A stretch of 64,000 nucleotides of DNA, taken from assembly GCF_013366925.1 (NCBI RefSeq), contig NZ_JAALDK010000001.1:1-64000 (forward strand). The letters are read 5' to 3'. Origin of the DNA: Paraburkholderia youngii (lineage in GTDB: Bacteria > Pseudomonadota > Gammaproteobacteria > Burkholderiales > Burkholderiaceae). Below the pieces are notes generated by a model, which ran no database searches, was not told where the DNA came from, and was given only the letters and a program-made list of their open reading frames with translations. The position numbers and the translations under genes were made by a program. This document shows, piece after piece, positions 52,191 through 59,806 of the stretch (within the stretch, counting starts at the first letter, position 1; each line of letters begins with the position of its first letter).

Positions 52191-53114
52191 ATGGATATTG
52201 TACTGTATGCCCTCACCGCGCTTCTCTACGGCGGTCTTGCCGTGGCCGGCTGGCGCTCGCACCGGCACGCGGCCGTGCGTCCGCTGCTCGAGAGCGTGCC
52301 GCCGCTGCCCGATCAAGCCGTGCACGCGGGCGCTCTGGTGGCCTCTGGCATGAGCGCGCCCGGGCGCGCGCTGTTATTCGTCGCGCTGCTCGCTCACGGC
52401 GTACTGCTGCATACCACGATCTTCCCGCAGAACGCGATGGTGTTCGGCTTCGCGTTCGCGCTGTCGGCGATGTTCTGGCTCGGCGCCGGCATCTACTGGA
52501 TCGAAAGCTTCTTCTTCCCGCTCGACGGACTGCGCCTGCTGGTGTTGCCGCTCGCGTGCGCCGCATCGCTGCTGCCGCTCGCGTTCGGCGGCGTGCGCGT
52601 GCTGCCGTATGCGGCCGCGCCGATGTTCAAGCTGCACTTCCTGATCGCGAACATAGCGTACGGTCTGTTCGCGATCGCCGCGCTGCACGCGGTGCTGATG
52701 CTGGCGGTCGAGCGGCGTTTGCATTCGATGCGCGGCGCTCTCGCGCAGCGACACGCGGCGTCGGGCAACGGCTGGTGGTCGAGCTGGCTCGACACGCTGC
52801 CGCCGCTGCTCACACTCGAGAAGCTGCTGTTCCGTCTGATCGGCGCCGGCTTCGTGCTGCTTACGCTGACGCTGCTGTCGGGCATCCTGTTCAGCGAGCA
52901 ACTGCTCGACCGCGCGTTGCGGCTCGATCACAAAACTGTGTTCGCGATTCTTTCGTGGGTGATGTTCGGCGCGCTGCTGACGGCGCGCAAGGTGTCCGGC
53001 TGGCGCGGCCGTGCGGCATTGCGCTGGGTGCTGGCCTCGTTCGTCGCGCTGTTGCTCGCGTACGTCGGCAGCCGTTTCGTTTTAGAGGTGCTGTTGCACC
53101 GGCCTGTAGTGTGA
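52191..53114 (+). CDS. CcsA/HemX-like cytochrome c assembly family membrane protein (YpjD-like)
   Basis: 307-aa inner-membrane protein with about eight membrane segments, beginning MDIVLYALTALLYGGLAVAG. The cytochrome c assembly domain covers about residues 110-300. Position next to ffh and overall layout match E. coli YpjD, a CcsA/HemX relative with no proven heme role. The WxxWD tryptophan motif of true CcsA/CcmC is not evident. It ends 8 bp before the next gene. Confidence 0.82.
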   Translation: MDIVLYALTALLYGGLAVAGWRSHRHAAVRPLLESVPPLPDQAVHAGALVASGMSAPGRALLFVALLAHGVLLHTTIFPQNAMVFGFAFALSAMFWLGAGIYWIESFFFPLDGLRLLVLPLACAASLLPLAFGGVRVLPYAAAPMFKLHFLIANIAYGLFAIAALHAVLMLAVERRLHSMRGALAQRHAASGNGWWSSWLDTLPPLLTLEKLLFRLIGAGFVLLTLTLLSGILFSEQLLDRALRLDHKTVFAILSWVMFGALLTARKVSGWRGRAALRWVLASFVALLLAYVGSRFVLEVLLHRPVV

Positions 53115-53122
53115 GCGTCCCC

Positions 53123-53425
53123 ATGCGACAAATCTTTTTGCTGATTCTGCTGTTCATCGTCGGACAGTGGCTCGTGAAGGCACTGCGCCGCCACGACACG
53201 CAACGCACCGGCGCGCGCGGCGCCAACGGTGCCGGCGCCGCGAATGGCGGCGCGCGTTCTTCGAATGGACAACAGCCGCAGCTTGCCGAACCGATGATTC
53301 GCTGCGTCGAGTGCGGCGTGCACGCACCGAAGAGCGATTCGGTCAGCGTCGCGGGGCAGGCGTTCTGTTGCGCCGCGCACGCGCAGCGTCACGGCGCGCG
53401 TCCGAGCGGCCGCGACGCCCGATGA
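53123..53425 (+). CDS. Small membrane-anchored protein with cysteine pairs (PP0621-like)
   Basis: 100-aa protein. The N-terminal MRQIFLLILLFIVGQWLVKA is one membrane segment, followed by a Gly/Ala/Asn-rich linker and a C-terminal segment with IRCVECGVHAPKSDS and GQAFCCAAHAQRHG. The CxxC and CC-x2-H pattern suggests a small zinc ribbon in the cytosol. It resembles the PP0621 family found next to ampD; function unknown. ATG 53123 is chosen. A GTG at 53111 that overlaps the previous stop is possible. Its stop overlaps ampD by 4 bases. Confidence 0.78.
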   Translation: MRQIFLLILLFIVGQWLVKALRRHDTQRTGARGANGAGAANGGARSSNGQQPQLAEPMIRCVECGVHAPKSDSVSVAGQAFCCAAHAQRHGARPSGRDAR

Positions 53426-54018
53426 GCGACGTCTTCACCGTCGATGCCGACGGCTGGGTTCCCGCCGCACGCAAGCTCCCCTCGCCGAACTTCGAAGCGC
53501 GGCCGCAAGGCGCGGTGCCGACCCTGATCGTCGTTCACAACATCAGCCTGCCGCCGAACGAGTTCGGCGGCACCGCGATTGCCGAGCTGTTCCAGAACAC
53601 GCTCGACTGTGACGCTCACCCGTACTACGACTCGCATCTGCGCGGCGTGCGTGTGTCCGCGCATTTCGTGATTCATCGCGACGGCGCGCTCGAGCAGTTC
53701 GTGTCGTGCAACGAGCGCGCGTGGCACGCGGGACCGTCGAATTTTTTCGGCCGCGAGCGCTGCAATGATTTCTCGATCGGCATCGAGCTTGAAGGCAGCG
53801 ACACCACCGCCTTCGAAGCGGCGCAATACCGCACGCTCGCCGCGCTAGTGAGCGCACTGAAGGCGCGCTATCCGATCGACGCGCTTGCTGGTCACTCCGA
53901 CATCGCGCCCGGTCGCAAGACCGATCCCGGTCCACATTTCGAGTGGCCGCGGCTGCAACGCGACACGTTGCTCGACGGTCGGTATTTCCCCTATCTCAAG
54001 TTTTCCGAAACGCGGTAA
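53422..54018 (+). CDS. ampD: 1,6-anhydro-N-acetylmuramyl-L-alanine amidase AmpD
   Basis: 198-aa zinc amidase of the cytosol that recycles anhydro-muropeptides. Zinc ligands lie in LIVVHNISLPPNEFGG (His), NERAWHAGPSNFFGRER, and GHSDIAPGRKTDPGPHFEW (His and Asp). Loss of AmpD raises AmpC beta-lactamase in species with AmpR; no ampR/ampC is present in this window. The ATG overlaps the preceding stop (ATGA). No signal peptide, as expected for AmpD rather than AmiD. Confidence 0.95.
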   Translation: MSDVFTVDADGWVPAARKLPSPNFEARPQGAVPTLIVVHNISLPPNEFGGTAIAELFQNTLDCDAHPYYDSHLRGVRVSAHFVIHRDGALEQFVSCNERAWHAGPSNFFGRERCNDFSIGIELEGSDTTAFEAAQYRTLAALVSALKARYPIDALAGHSDIAPGRKTDPGPHFEWPRLQRDTLLDGRYFPYLKFSETR

Positions 54019-54135
54019 TCCCCCTTCGCACGATCTTGCGTGATCCGCAGAGAACGAGGCGCAGCCTGCTTCTCCGGGGAGCTTATGCGCGTCGCGCGAC
54101 GCAAAAGTCAAGACTTCGAACGCAAATAAAACGGT

Positions 54136-54163
54136 TTGACCTGTCTCGAATCTCCACTATACT
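54136..54163 (+). promoter_or_regulatory. nrdA promoter
   Basis: TTGACC (54136-54141), a 16-bp spacer and TATACT (54158-54163). The -10 lies inside the first NrdR box, so NrdR binding would exclude RNA polymerase. It implies a leader of roughly 380 bases. Confidence 0.7.
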
Positions 54164-54168
54164 TGGTG
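54155..54168. promoter_or_regulatory. NrdR box 1
   Basis: CACTATACTTGGTG matches the known NrdR box core CACTATATATTGTG at 11 of 14 positions and overlaps the -10 element. Confidence 0.7.
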
Positions 54169-54185
54169 CCGACAACTGAGTTTCG

Positions 54186-54199
54186 CACTATATCTTGTG
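54186..54199. promoter_or_regulatory. NrdR box 2
   Basis: CACTATATCTTGTG matches the NrdR core at 13 of 14 positions. It starts 31 bp after box 1, three helical turns, which is the spacing known for cooperative NrdR binding at class I nrd promoters. Confidence 0.82.
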
Positions 54200-54205
54200 T
54201 TGTGC

Positions 54206-54248
54206 TGTGAATAACCATGTGCATAACCGAGTGAATAAGAGTGGATAA
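54206..54248 (-). promoter_or_regulatory. Cluster of four DnaA-box-like sites
   Basis: TGTGAATAA (54206), TGTGCATAA (54218), AGTGAATAA (54230) and AGTGGATAA (54240) are the reverse complements of TTATTCACA, TTATGCACA, TTATTCACT and TTATCCACT. The first two fit the DnaA consensus TTATNCACA fully; the others have one mismatch at the last base. All face the same way with steps of 12, 12 and 10 bp. DnaA control of nrdAB is known in E. coli. Confidence 0.65.
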
Positions 54249-54551
54249 GTCTGCGGCGCCCCGCTCCCCGAGCACGGCGCCGCAAGCATTCCAGGCAGCG
54301 AAAAAAATTCCTGGGGCGCAGCCGTTGGGGGATCTCCGGCCGCATCCAGAAGCATTCAGGAAAGGACCAGCCAGTGATCGCGACCGACCCGATGAAGACC
54401 GTCATCAAATCGAACCAGGCTTCCTCGCAGTTGCATCCCGCCAACCGGCGTAGCCGGCCTTCCTGCACCTCATCGCTCGCGCACGCGACGGCGCGGCGTT
54501 CGATTTAATCCGCGGCACCCGCCGCCATTTCCAAGACCAGGAGCTTTGCAC

Positions 54552-57500
54552 ATGCAAACCACCGACAACGTGACGACCCGGTACGAGGGCTCACCGACTG
54601 GCCAGGCTTTCGGCCAGACTCACGGCGCACAGTCGCTCGCGCCGCAAGCGAGCTACGCCGACTACAAGGTGATCCGCCGCAACGGCACCGTGGTGTCGTT
54701 CGAGCCGTCGAAAATCGCGATCGCCGTGACGAAGGCGTTCCTCGCCGTCAACGGTGGTCAGGGCGCGGCGTCGGCACGGGTGCGCGAACTGGTCGAGCAA
54801 CTCACGCAGAACGTGGTGCGCGCGCTGCTGCGCAGCCGTCCGAACGGCGGCACGTTCCATATCGAAGACATTCAGGATCAGGTCGAACTCGCGCTGATGC
54901 GCGGCGGTGAGCACAACGTCGCGCGTGCTTACGTGCTGTATCGCGAGAAGCGCAACCAGGCGCGCGCACATGACGACCATGCAGATGCCGCGAGCACGCC
55001 GGGCCTGAACGTGACCGACAACGGCATCACGCGTCCGCTGGACATGGCCGCGCTGCGCGGCATCATCGAGTCCGCATGCGCGAACCTCGGCGACGCGGTG
55101 AGCGCCGAGCCGATCGTCGCGGAAACGGTGAAGAACCTGTACGACGGCGTGCCGATGAGCCAGGTGTACGACTCGGCCATCCTCGCTGCCCGCACGATGA
55201 TCGAAAAGGACCCGGCTTACAGCCAGGTCACCGCGCGCATCCTGCTGCACACGATCCGCCGCGAGATCCTCGAAGAAGAAGTCACGCAAGCCGAAATGGG
55301 CGAGCGCTACGCCGAGTACTTCCCGCAGTTCATCAAGCGCGGCGTGCAAGCCGAGCTGCTCGACGACAAGCTGCTGCAGTTCGACCTGAAGCGTCTGGGC
55401 GCCGCGCTCGACGCGAACCGTGACCTGCAGTTCGGCTACCTCGGTCTGCAGACGCTCTACGACCGCTACTTCCTGCATCACGACAACGTGCGTATCGAAA
55501 TGCCGCAGGCATTCTTTATGCGTGTCGCGATGGGTCTGTCGCTGAACGAGATCGACCGCGAAGCGCGCGCGATCGAGTTCTACAACGTGCTGTCGAGCTT
55601 CGACTTCATGAGCTCGACGCCGACGCTGTTCAACTCTGGCACGCGCCGCTCGCAGCTGTCGTCGTGCTACCTCACCACGGTCGACGACGACCTCGACGGC
55701 ATCTACGAAGCACTCAAGGAAAACGCGCTGCTGTCGAAGTTCGCCGGCGGTCTCGGCAACGACTGGACGCGGGTGCGCGCGCTCGGCTCGCACATCAAGG
55801 GCACCAACGGCAAGTCGCAGGGCGTGGTGCCGTTCCTGAAGGTCGTCAACGACACGGCGGTCGCGGTGAACCAGGGCGGCAAGCGCAAGGGCGCGGTGTG
55901 CGCGTATCTCGAGTCGTGGCACCTCGACATCGAGGAGTTCCTCGAGCTGCGCAAGAACACCGGCGACGACCGTCGTCGCACGCACGACATGAACACCGCG
56001 AACTGGATTCCCGACCTGTTCATGAAGCGCGTGATGGAAGGCGGCGACTGGACGCTGTTCTCGCCGTCCACCTGCCCGGATCTGCACGACAAGTTCGGCG
56101 CCGAATTCGAAGCGGCTTACACGGCTTACGAAGACAAGGTCGCGCGCGGCGAGATCAAGCTGTTCAAGAAGCTTCCGGCGGCGCAACTGTGGCGCAAGAT
56201 GCTCGGCATGCTGTTCGAAACCGGCCATCCGTGGATCACGTTCAAGGACCCGTGCAATGTGCGCTCGCCGCAGCAGCACGTCGGCGTCGTTCACTCGTCG
56301 AACCTGTGCACGGAAATCACGCTGAACACCAGCGACGCCGAAATCGCCGTCTGTAACCTCGGCTCGGTGAACCTCGTCGCGCACCTGAAGGAGCAGGCCG
56401 ACGGCACGGTGGCGCTCGACCACGACAAGCTCAAGCGCACGATCAGCGTCGCGATGCGCATGCTCGACAACGTGATCGACATCAACTACTACGCGGTCGC
56501 CAAGGCGCGTAACTCGAACCTGAAGCACCGTCCGGTCGGCCTCGGCATCATGGGCTTCCAGGACTGCCTGCACGTGCTGCGCACGCCGTACGCGTCGCAG
56601 GAAGCGGTCGAGTTCGCCGATCGCTCGATGGAAGCGGTTTGCTACTACGCGTACTACGCGTCGACCGAGCTCGCCGAAGAGCGCGGCCGCTACTCGAGCT
56701 ACCGCGGCTCGCTGTGGGATCGCGGCATCCTCCCGCAGGATTCGGTGGCGCTGCTCGCCGAAGCGCGCGGCGGTTATGTCGAGGTCGATTCGAGCGAGTC
56801 GATGGACTGGCCGGCGCTGCGCTCGCGCATCGCGACCTACGGCATGCGCAACTCGAACTGCGTGGCGATCGCGCCGACCGCGACGATCTCGAACATCATC
56901 GGCGTGTCGGCGTGCATCGAGCCGACCTATCAGAACCTGTACGTGAAATCGAACCTGTCGGGCGAGTTTACGGTGGTCAACGACTACCTGGTGCGCGACC
57001 TGAAGGCGCGCGGTCTGTGGGACGAAGTGATGGTCGCCGACCTGAAGTACTTCGACGGCACGCTGTCGCGCATCGACCGCATCCCGGCCGACCTGCGCGC
57101 GATCTACGCGACCGCGTTCGAAGTCGATCCGGTGTGGCTCGTCGAGTCGGCCTCGCGTCGTCAGAAGTGGATCGACCAGGCGCAGTCGCTGAACATTTAC
57201 ATGGCGGGCGCATCGGGCAAGAAGCTCGACGAGATCTACAAGCTCGCATGGCTGCGCGGTCTGAAGACCACCTACTACCTGCGCACGATGGCGGCGACGC
57301 ACGTCGAGAAGTCGACGGTCGCGCACGGCGCGCTGAACGCGGTGAGCTCGGGTCATGACGGCTCGGGTGGCGCAGGCGGCGCGGCAGGCGGCTTCGGCGT
57401 GGGCGGCGCGACGGGTGGTGTGGCGGGTGGCGTGAGCGGCGGCTTCCAGGCAGCGGCAGCGACTGCCGCGGTCGCAGTCGAAGCGGCACCCGAAGCGGAT

Positions 57501-57563
57501 GGTCCGGTCTGCATGATGCGTCCGGGCGATCCTGGCTTCGACGAGTGCGAGGCTTGCCAGTAA
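54552..57563 (+). CDS. nrdA: Class Ia ribonucleotide reductase, alpha subunit
   Basis: 1003-aa catalytic subunit that reduces NDPs to dNDPs. An N-terminal ATP-cone (about residues 37-130, YKVIRRNGTVVSFEPSKIAI) gives overall activity control; a second, degenerate cone-like region may follow at about 160-240. The barrel has SSCYLTTVDDDLDGI, LSKFAGGLGNDWTRVR, NLCTEITLNTSDAEIAVCNL and GLGIMGFQDCLH. After a Gly/Ala-rich linker (about 936-985), the tail ends CEACQ, carrying the cysteine pair that re-reduces the active site. An in-frame TTG lies two codons upstream of the ATG. It is separated from nrdB by 585 bp. Confidence 0.96.
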   Translation: MQTTDNVTTRYEGSPTGQAFGQTHGAQSLAPQASYADYKVIRRNGTVVSFEPSKIAIAVTKAFLAVNGGQGAASARVRELVEQLTQNVVRALLRSRPNGGTFHIEDIQDQVELALMRGGEHNVARAYVLYREKRNQARAHDDHADAASTPGLNVTDNGITRPLDMAALRGIIESACANLGDAVSAEPIVAETVKNLYDGVPMSQVYDSAILAARTMIEKDPAYSQVTARILLHTIRREILEEEVTQAEMGERYAEYFPQFIKRGVQAELLDDKLLQFDLKRLGAALDANRDLQFGYLGLQTLYDRYFLHHDNVRIEMPQAFFMRVAMGLSLNEIDREARAIEFYNVLSSFDFMSSTPTLFNSGTRRSQLSSCYLTTVDDDLDGIYEALKENALLSKFAGGLGNDWTRVRALGSHIKGTNGKSQGVVPFLKVVNDTAVAVNQGGKRKGAVCAYLESWHLDIEEFLELRKNTGDDRRRTHDMNTANWIPDLFMKRVMEGGDWTLFSPSTCPDLHDKFGAEFEAAYTAYEDKVARGEIKLFKKLPAAQLWRKMLGMLFETGHPWITFKDPCNVRSPQQHVGVVHSSNLCTEITLNTSDAEIAVCNLGSVNLVAHLKEQADGTVALDHDKLKRTISVAMRMLDNVIDINYYAVAKARNSNLKHRPVGLGIMGFQDCLHVLRTPYASQEAVEFADRSMEAVCYYAYYASTELAEERGRYSSYRGSLWDRGILPQDSVALLAEARGGYVEVDSSESMDWPALRSRIATYGMRNSNCVAIAPTATISNIIGVSACIEPTYQNLYVKSNLSGEFTVVNDYLVRDLKARGLWDEVMVADLKYFDGTLSRIDRIPADLRAIYATAFEVDPVWLVESASRRQKWIDQAQSLNIYMAGASGKKLDEIYKLAWLRGLKTTYYLRTMAATHVEKSTVAHGALNAVSSGHDGSGGAGGAAGGFGVGGATGGVAGGVSGGFQAAAATAAVAVEAAPEADGPVCMMRPGDPGFDECEACQ

Positions 57564-57569
57564 CTAGAG

Positions 57570-57593
57570 GCAAGCAGCGGGAGCGATGCTTGC
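57570..57593 (+). other. Hairpin 1 in the nrdA-nrdB spacer
   Basis: GCAAGCA-N10-TGCTTGC, a perfect 7-bp stem starting 6 bases after the nrdA stop, with no T run. It may protect the nrdA mRNA end. Confidence 0.5.
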
Positions 57594-57668
57594 TAACTGC
57601 ACACGAGGGTCGTAGGTGATGACCCGCAGGCGGCGAGCGACGCGCCCCGTTGATGAAGTAGAAGCAGG

Positions 57669-57710
57669 TCGATGAGCGGTGAGCAGTATCGAAGTCTCAC
57701 CGCTCGTCGA
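57669..57710 (+). other. Hairpin 2 in the nrdA-nrdB spacer
   Basis: TCGATGAGCGGTGAG and CTCACCGCTCGTCGA form a 15-pair stem with one G-U type pair and a 12-base loop. It is the strongest structure in the spacer. No T run follows it. Confidence 0.6.
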
Positions 57711-57905
57711 TGCAGCGAAGCAACACAGCAGTTGGCAACACCAGACGATCGCTCGACATGGCATCGCACCTCAACCGCCAACGCTGACGCAACACGCTCG
57801 ACGCGGCTCACCGCCGACTCTCGCGATGAGCGATTCGCGCGGCATCGACCGGTCCATCGAGCAGTCGGCGGATGCCGCGAACACGCTGCGCAATACATAT
57901 AGATA

Positions 57906-57937
57906 GAGCAACGAAACGTCGTCTCGAAACGTTGCTC
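57906..57937 (+). other. Hairpin 3 in the nrdA-nrdB spacer
   Basis: GAGCAACG-N16-CGTTGCTC, an 8-bp perfect stem. CGAAACGT also occurs twice as a direct repeat within it (57912 and 57925). Confidence 0.5.
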
Positions 57938-57999
57938 TTCGAGTTCGCAAAGGACCTCGGCAACACATGTTCAACACGCGATCATCACGCGTCACTCGA

Positions 58000-58024
58000 T
58001 GCGTGACTGCATGAGTCACACGCA
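58000..58024 (+). other. Hairpin 4 in the nrdA-nrdB spacer
   Basis: TGCGTGACT-GCATG-AGTCACACGCA, about ten pairs with a one-base bulge, 125 bp before nrdB. Confidence 0.5.
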
Positions 58025-58148
58025 GCATGTCGAACAAAGTGTTGTATGAACGTAGCAACGCGAATCGAAAACAGGAATTTTCGCGAGTGAGCTCTTTTAT
58101 CGCTCGTGAAAAGATGGTACAAACCGTTCTAAATTGATGGTGACATTT

Positions 58149-59372
58149 ATGCTCAACTGGGATGACGAGATCACTGCCGTAACTCCCTCGAGCGCGACGC
58201 AACCGAACGTGTTGCGCAACGCTGCGGGGTCGGTTGTGGGTTCGCAAATCGGAACGCGTTCCGCTCCTCATGCTCCATCCGCTCAAGAAGTCTTCGCGAA
58301 CGACATCGCTGTCGCTCCCGTCGCTCATGCTGCCAACGCGGCGGCCGCTTCCGAAGCGCGCGTCAATGTCGCCGACAAGCGCATCATCAACGGCCAGACT
58401 GACGTCAATCAGCTGGTGCCGTTCAAGTACAAGTGGGCCTGGGAAAAGTATCTGGCGGGTTGCGCCAACCACTGGATGCCGCAGGAAGTGAACATGTCGC
58501 GCGACATCGCCCTGTGGAAAGACCCGAACGGGCTGACCGAAGACGAGCGCCGCATCGTCAAGCGCAACCTGGGCTTCTTCGTGACGGCCGACTCGCTCGC
58601 CGCCAACAACATCGTGCTGGGCACCTACCGCCACATCACGGCGCCCGAATGCCGCCAGTTCCTGCTGCGCCAGGCGTTCGAAGAGGCGATCCACACGCAC
58701 GCTTACCAGTACATCGTCGAGTCGCTCGGTCTCGACGAGGGCGAAATTTTCAACGCGTATCACGAGGTCCCGTCGATCCGCGCGAAAGACGAATTCCTGA
58801 TTCCGTACATCCACGTGCTGACCGACCCGGCCTTCAAGACCGGTACGCTCGAAGCAGACCAGACGCTGCTGCGCTCGCTGATCGTGTTCGCCTGTGTGAT
58901 GGAAGGCCTGTTCTTCTACGTCGGCTTTACGCAAATCCTGGCGCTCGGCCGCCAGAACAAGATGACCGGCGCGGCGGAGCAGTACCAGTACATCCTGCGC
59001 GACGAGTCGATGCACTGCAACTTCGGCATCGACCTGATCAACCAGATCAAACTCGAAAACCCGCACCTGTGGACGGCTGAGTTCCGCGCCGAAATTCGCG
59101 CGATCTTCCAGCAGGCGGTCGAGCTCGAATACCGCTACGCCGAAGACACGATGCCGCGCGGCGTGCTCGGCCTCAACGCGTCGATGTTCAAGAGCTATCT
59201 GCGCTTTATCTGCAACCGCCGTTGCCAGCAGATCGGTCTCGATCCGCTGTACCCGAACGAGGAAAACCCGTTCCCGTGGATGAGCGAGATGATCGACCTG
59301 AAGAAAGAACGCAATTTCTTCGAGACGCGAGTGATCGAATATCAGACTGGCGGTGCGCTTTCCTGGGAGTGA
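58149..59372 (+). CDS. nrdB: Class Ia ribonucleotide reductase, beta subunit
   Basis: 407-aa di-iron radical subunit. Helix motifs: first Asp in [12 protein letters not shown], Glu179 and His182 in [11 protein letters not shown] with the radical Tyr186 (four residues after the His, as in E. coli Y122), and [13 protein letters not shown] with the last Glu/His ligands. The C-terminus [11 protein letters not shown] binds NrdA. About 75 Ala/Ser-rich residues precede the conserved core. ATG 58149 gives MLNWDDEIT; an in-frame ATG five codons upstream (58134) is possible. Radical Tyr presence indicates class Ia rather than Ic. Confidence 0.96.
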   Translation: MLNWDDEITAVTPSSATQPNVLRNAAGSVVGSQIGTRSAPHAPSAQEVFANDIAVAPVAHAANAAAASEARVNVADKRIINGQTDVNQLVPFKYKWAWEKYLAGCANHWMPQEVNMSRDIALWKDPNGLTEDERRIVKRNLGFFVTADSLAANNIVLGTYRHITAPECRQFLLRQAFEEAIHTHAYQYIVESLGLDEGEIFNAYHEVPSIRAKDEFLIPYIHVLTDPAFKTGTLEADQTLLRSLIVFACVMEGLFFYVGFTQILALGRQNKMTGAAEQYQYILRDESMHCNFGIDLINQIKLENPHLWTAEFRAEIRAIFQQAVELEYRYAEDTMPRGVLGLNASMFKSYLRFICNRRCQQIGLDPLYPNEENPFPWMSEMIDLKKERNFFETRVIEYQTGGALSWE

Positions 59373-59459
59373 GCCGGGATTCGCGTCGCGGATGGTTTCA
59401 TTGATGGGGATGCCGCCGCCTGTGGCCGCGGCGCCCCGGGTTAGGAGCAGAACGGCCTG

Positions 59460-59777
59460 ATGCAAAGCGTGCCCGGTGCCTTGACGGCCCACAAACATGA
59501 CAGGCACTTTGCGGACCCTTCAGTGGGATGGGCAAACTTCCCCCCGGAAAAAGCCGCTGGCGTCGTTGCCGGCGGCCCGATCAAGCAATTGCCGGCGTCG
59601 CGTCGCGACGCCGACCAGATTTGGCGCGCGGTGCCTTGGGGCACGGCGCGCCTTACCGCATTCATTAGCGTAAGCGCGTTGCACCTGCGTACGCCGATGA
59701 ATAGCCCGCTTCGTAGCGCGCGCCCTGAGAAGCGTCCGCGGGAAGCGGGTTTTGACGAAGGGTGTAGTTTGAACTGA
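59460..59777 (+). CDS. Doubtful hypothetical protein in a palindrome-rich spacer
   Basis: A 105-codon frame (starts MQSVPGALTAHKHDRHFADP) with reasonable codon use but no domain, signal or membrane segment. Two long palindromes fall inside it, and the opposite strand is also open for much of the length, which argues that it may be a structured non-coding region. A similar peptide seems familiar to me from Burkholderiales annotations, but I cannot confirm that here. Confidence 0.3.
   Translation: MQSVPGALTAHKHDRHFADPSVGWANFPPEKAAGVVAGGPIKQLPASRRDADQIWRAVPWGTARLTAFISVSALHLRTPMNSPLRSARPEKRPREAGFDEGCSLN
59594..59612. repeat. Perfect 19-base palindrome between nrdB and the H1-like gene
   Basis: GGCGTCGCG-T-CGCGACGCC, a 9-bp perfect inverted repeat around one base. 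As DNA it could be a protein site; as RNA it would be a tight hairpin. Confidence 0.6.
59623..59652 (+). other. Strong hairpin between nrdB and the H1-like gene
   Basis: GGCGCGC and GCGCGCC, then after one G/G mismatch GTGCC and GGCAC, closed by TTGG: 12 pairs. No T run, so it is not a simple terminator. It begins 10 bases after the preceding palindrome. Confidence 0.6.
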
Positions 59778-59806
59778 CCTCATCTGAAAACCTGAAGGAG
59801 AAAATG

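Larger units (their letters stand above)
54019..54551. other. Control region upstream of nrdA
   Basis: 533 bp without a credible gene. It holds a strong promoter, two NrdR boxes and four DnaA-box-like sites (separate entries) between 54136 and 54248, then about 300 bp of leader with no feature I recognise, up to an AGGAG ribosome-binding site just ahead of nrdA. Confidence 0.7.
57564..58148. other. Structured spacer between nrdA and nrdB
   Basis: 585 bp with no convincing gene; the short frames inside are Arg/Ser/Thr-rich and overlap one another. It contains at least four inverted repeats (separate entries) and an AT-richer last 100 bp that could hold a separate nrdB promoter. Confidence 0.6.

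Noticed and set aside
54206..54248. DnaA boxes as part of a replication origin
   Set aside because: No AT-rich unwinding region, dnaA, dnaN, gidA or parAB next to it; position ahead of nrdA fits a regulatory role.
54591..57356. A 921-codon open frame on the minus strand opposite nrdA
   Set aside because: High-GC antisense shadow with no recognisable domain; nrdA is unmistakable on the plus strand.
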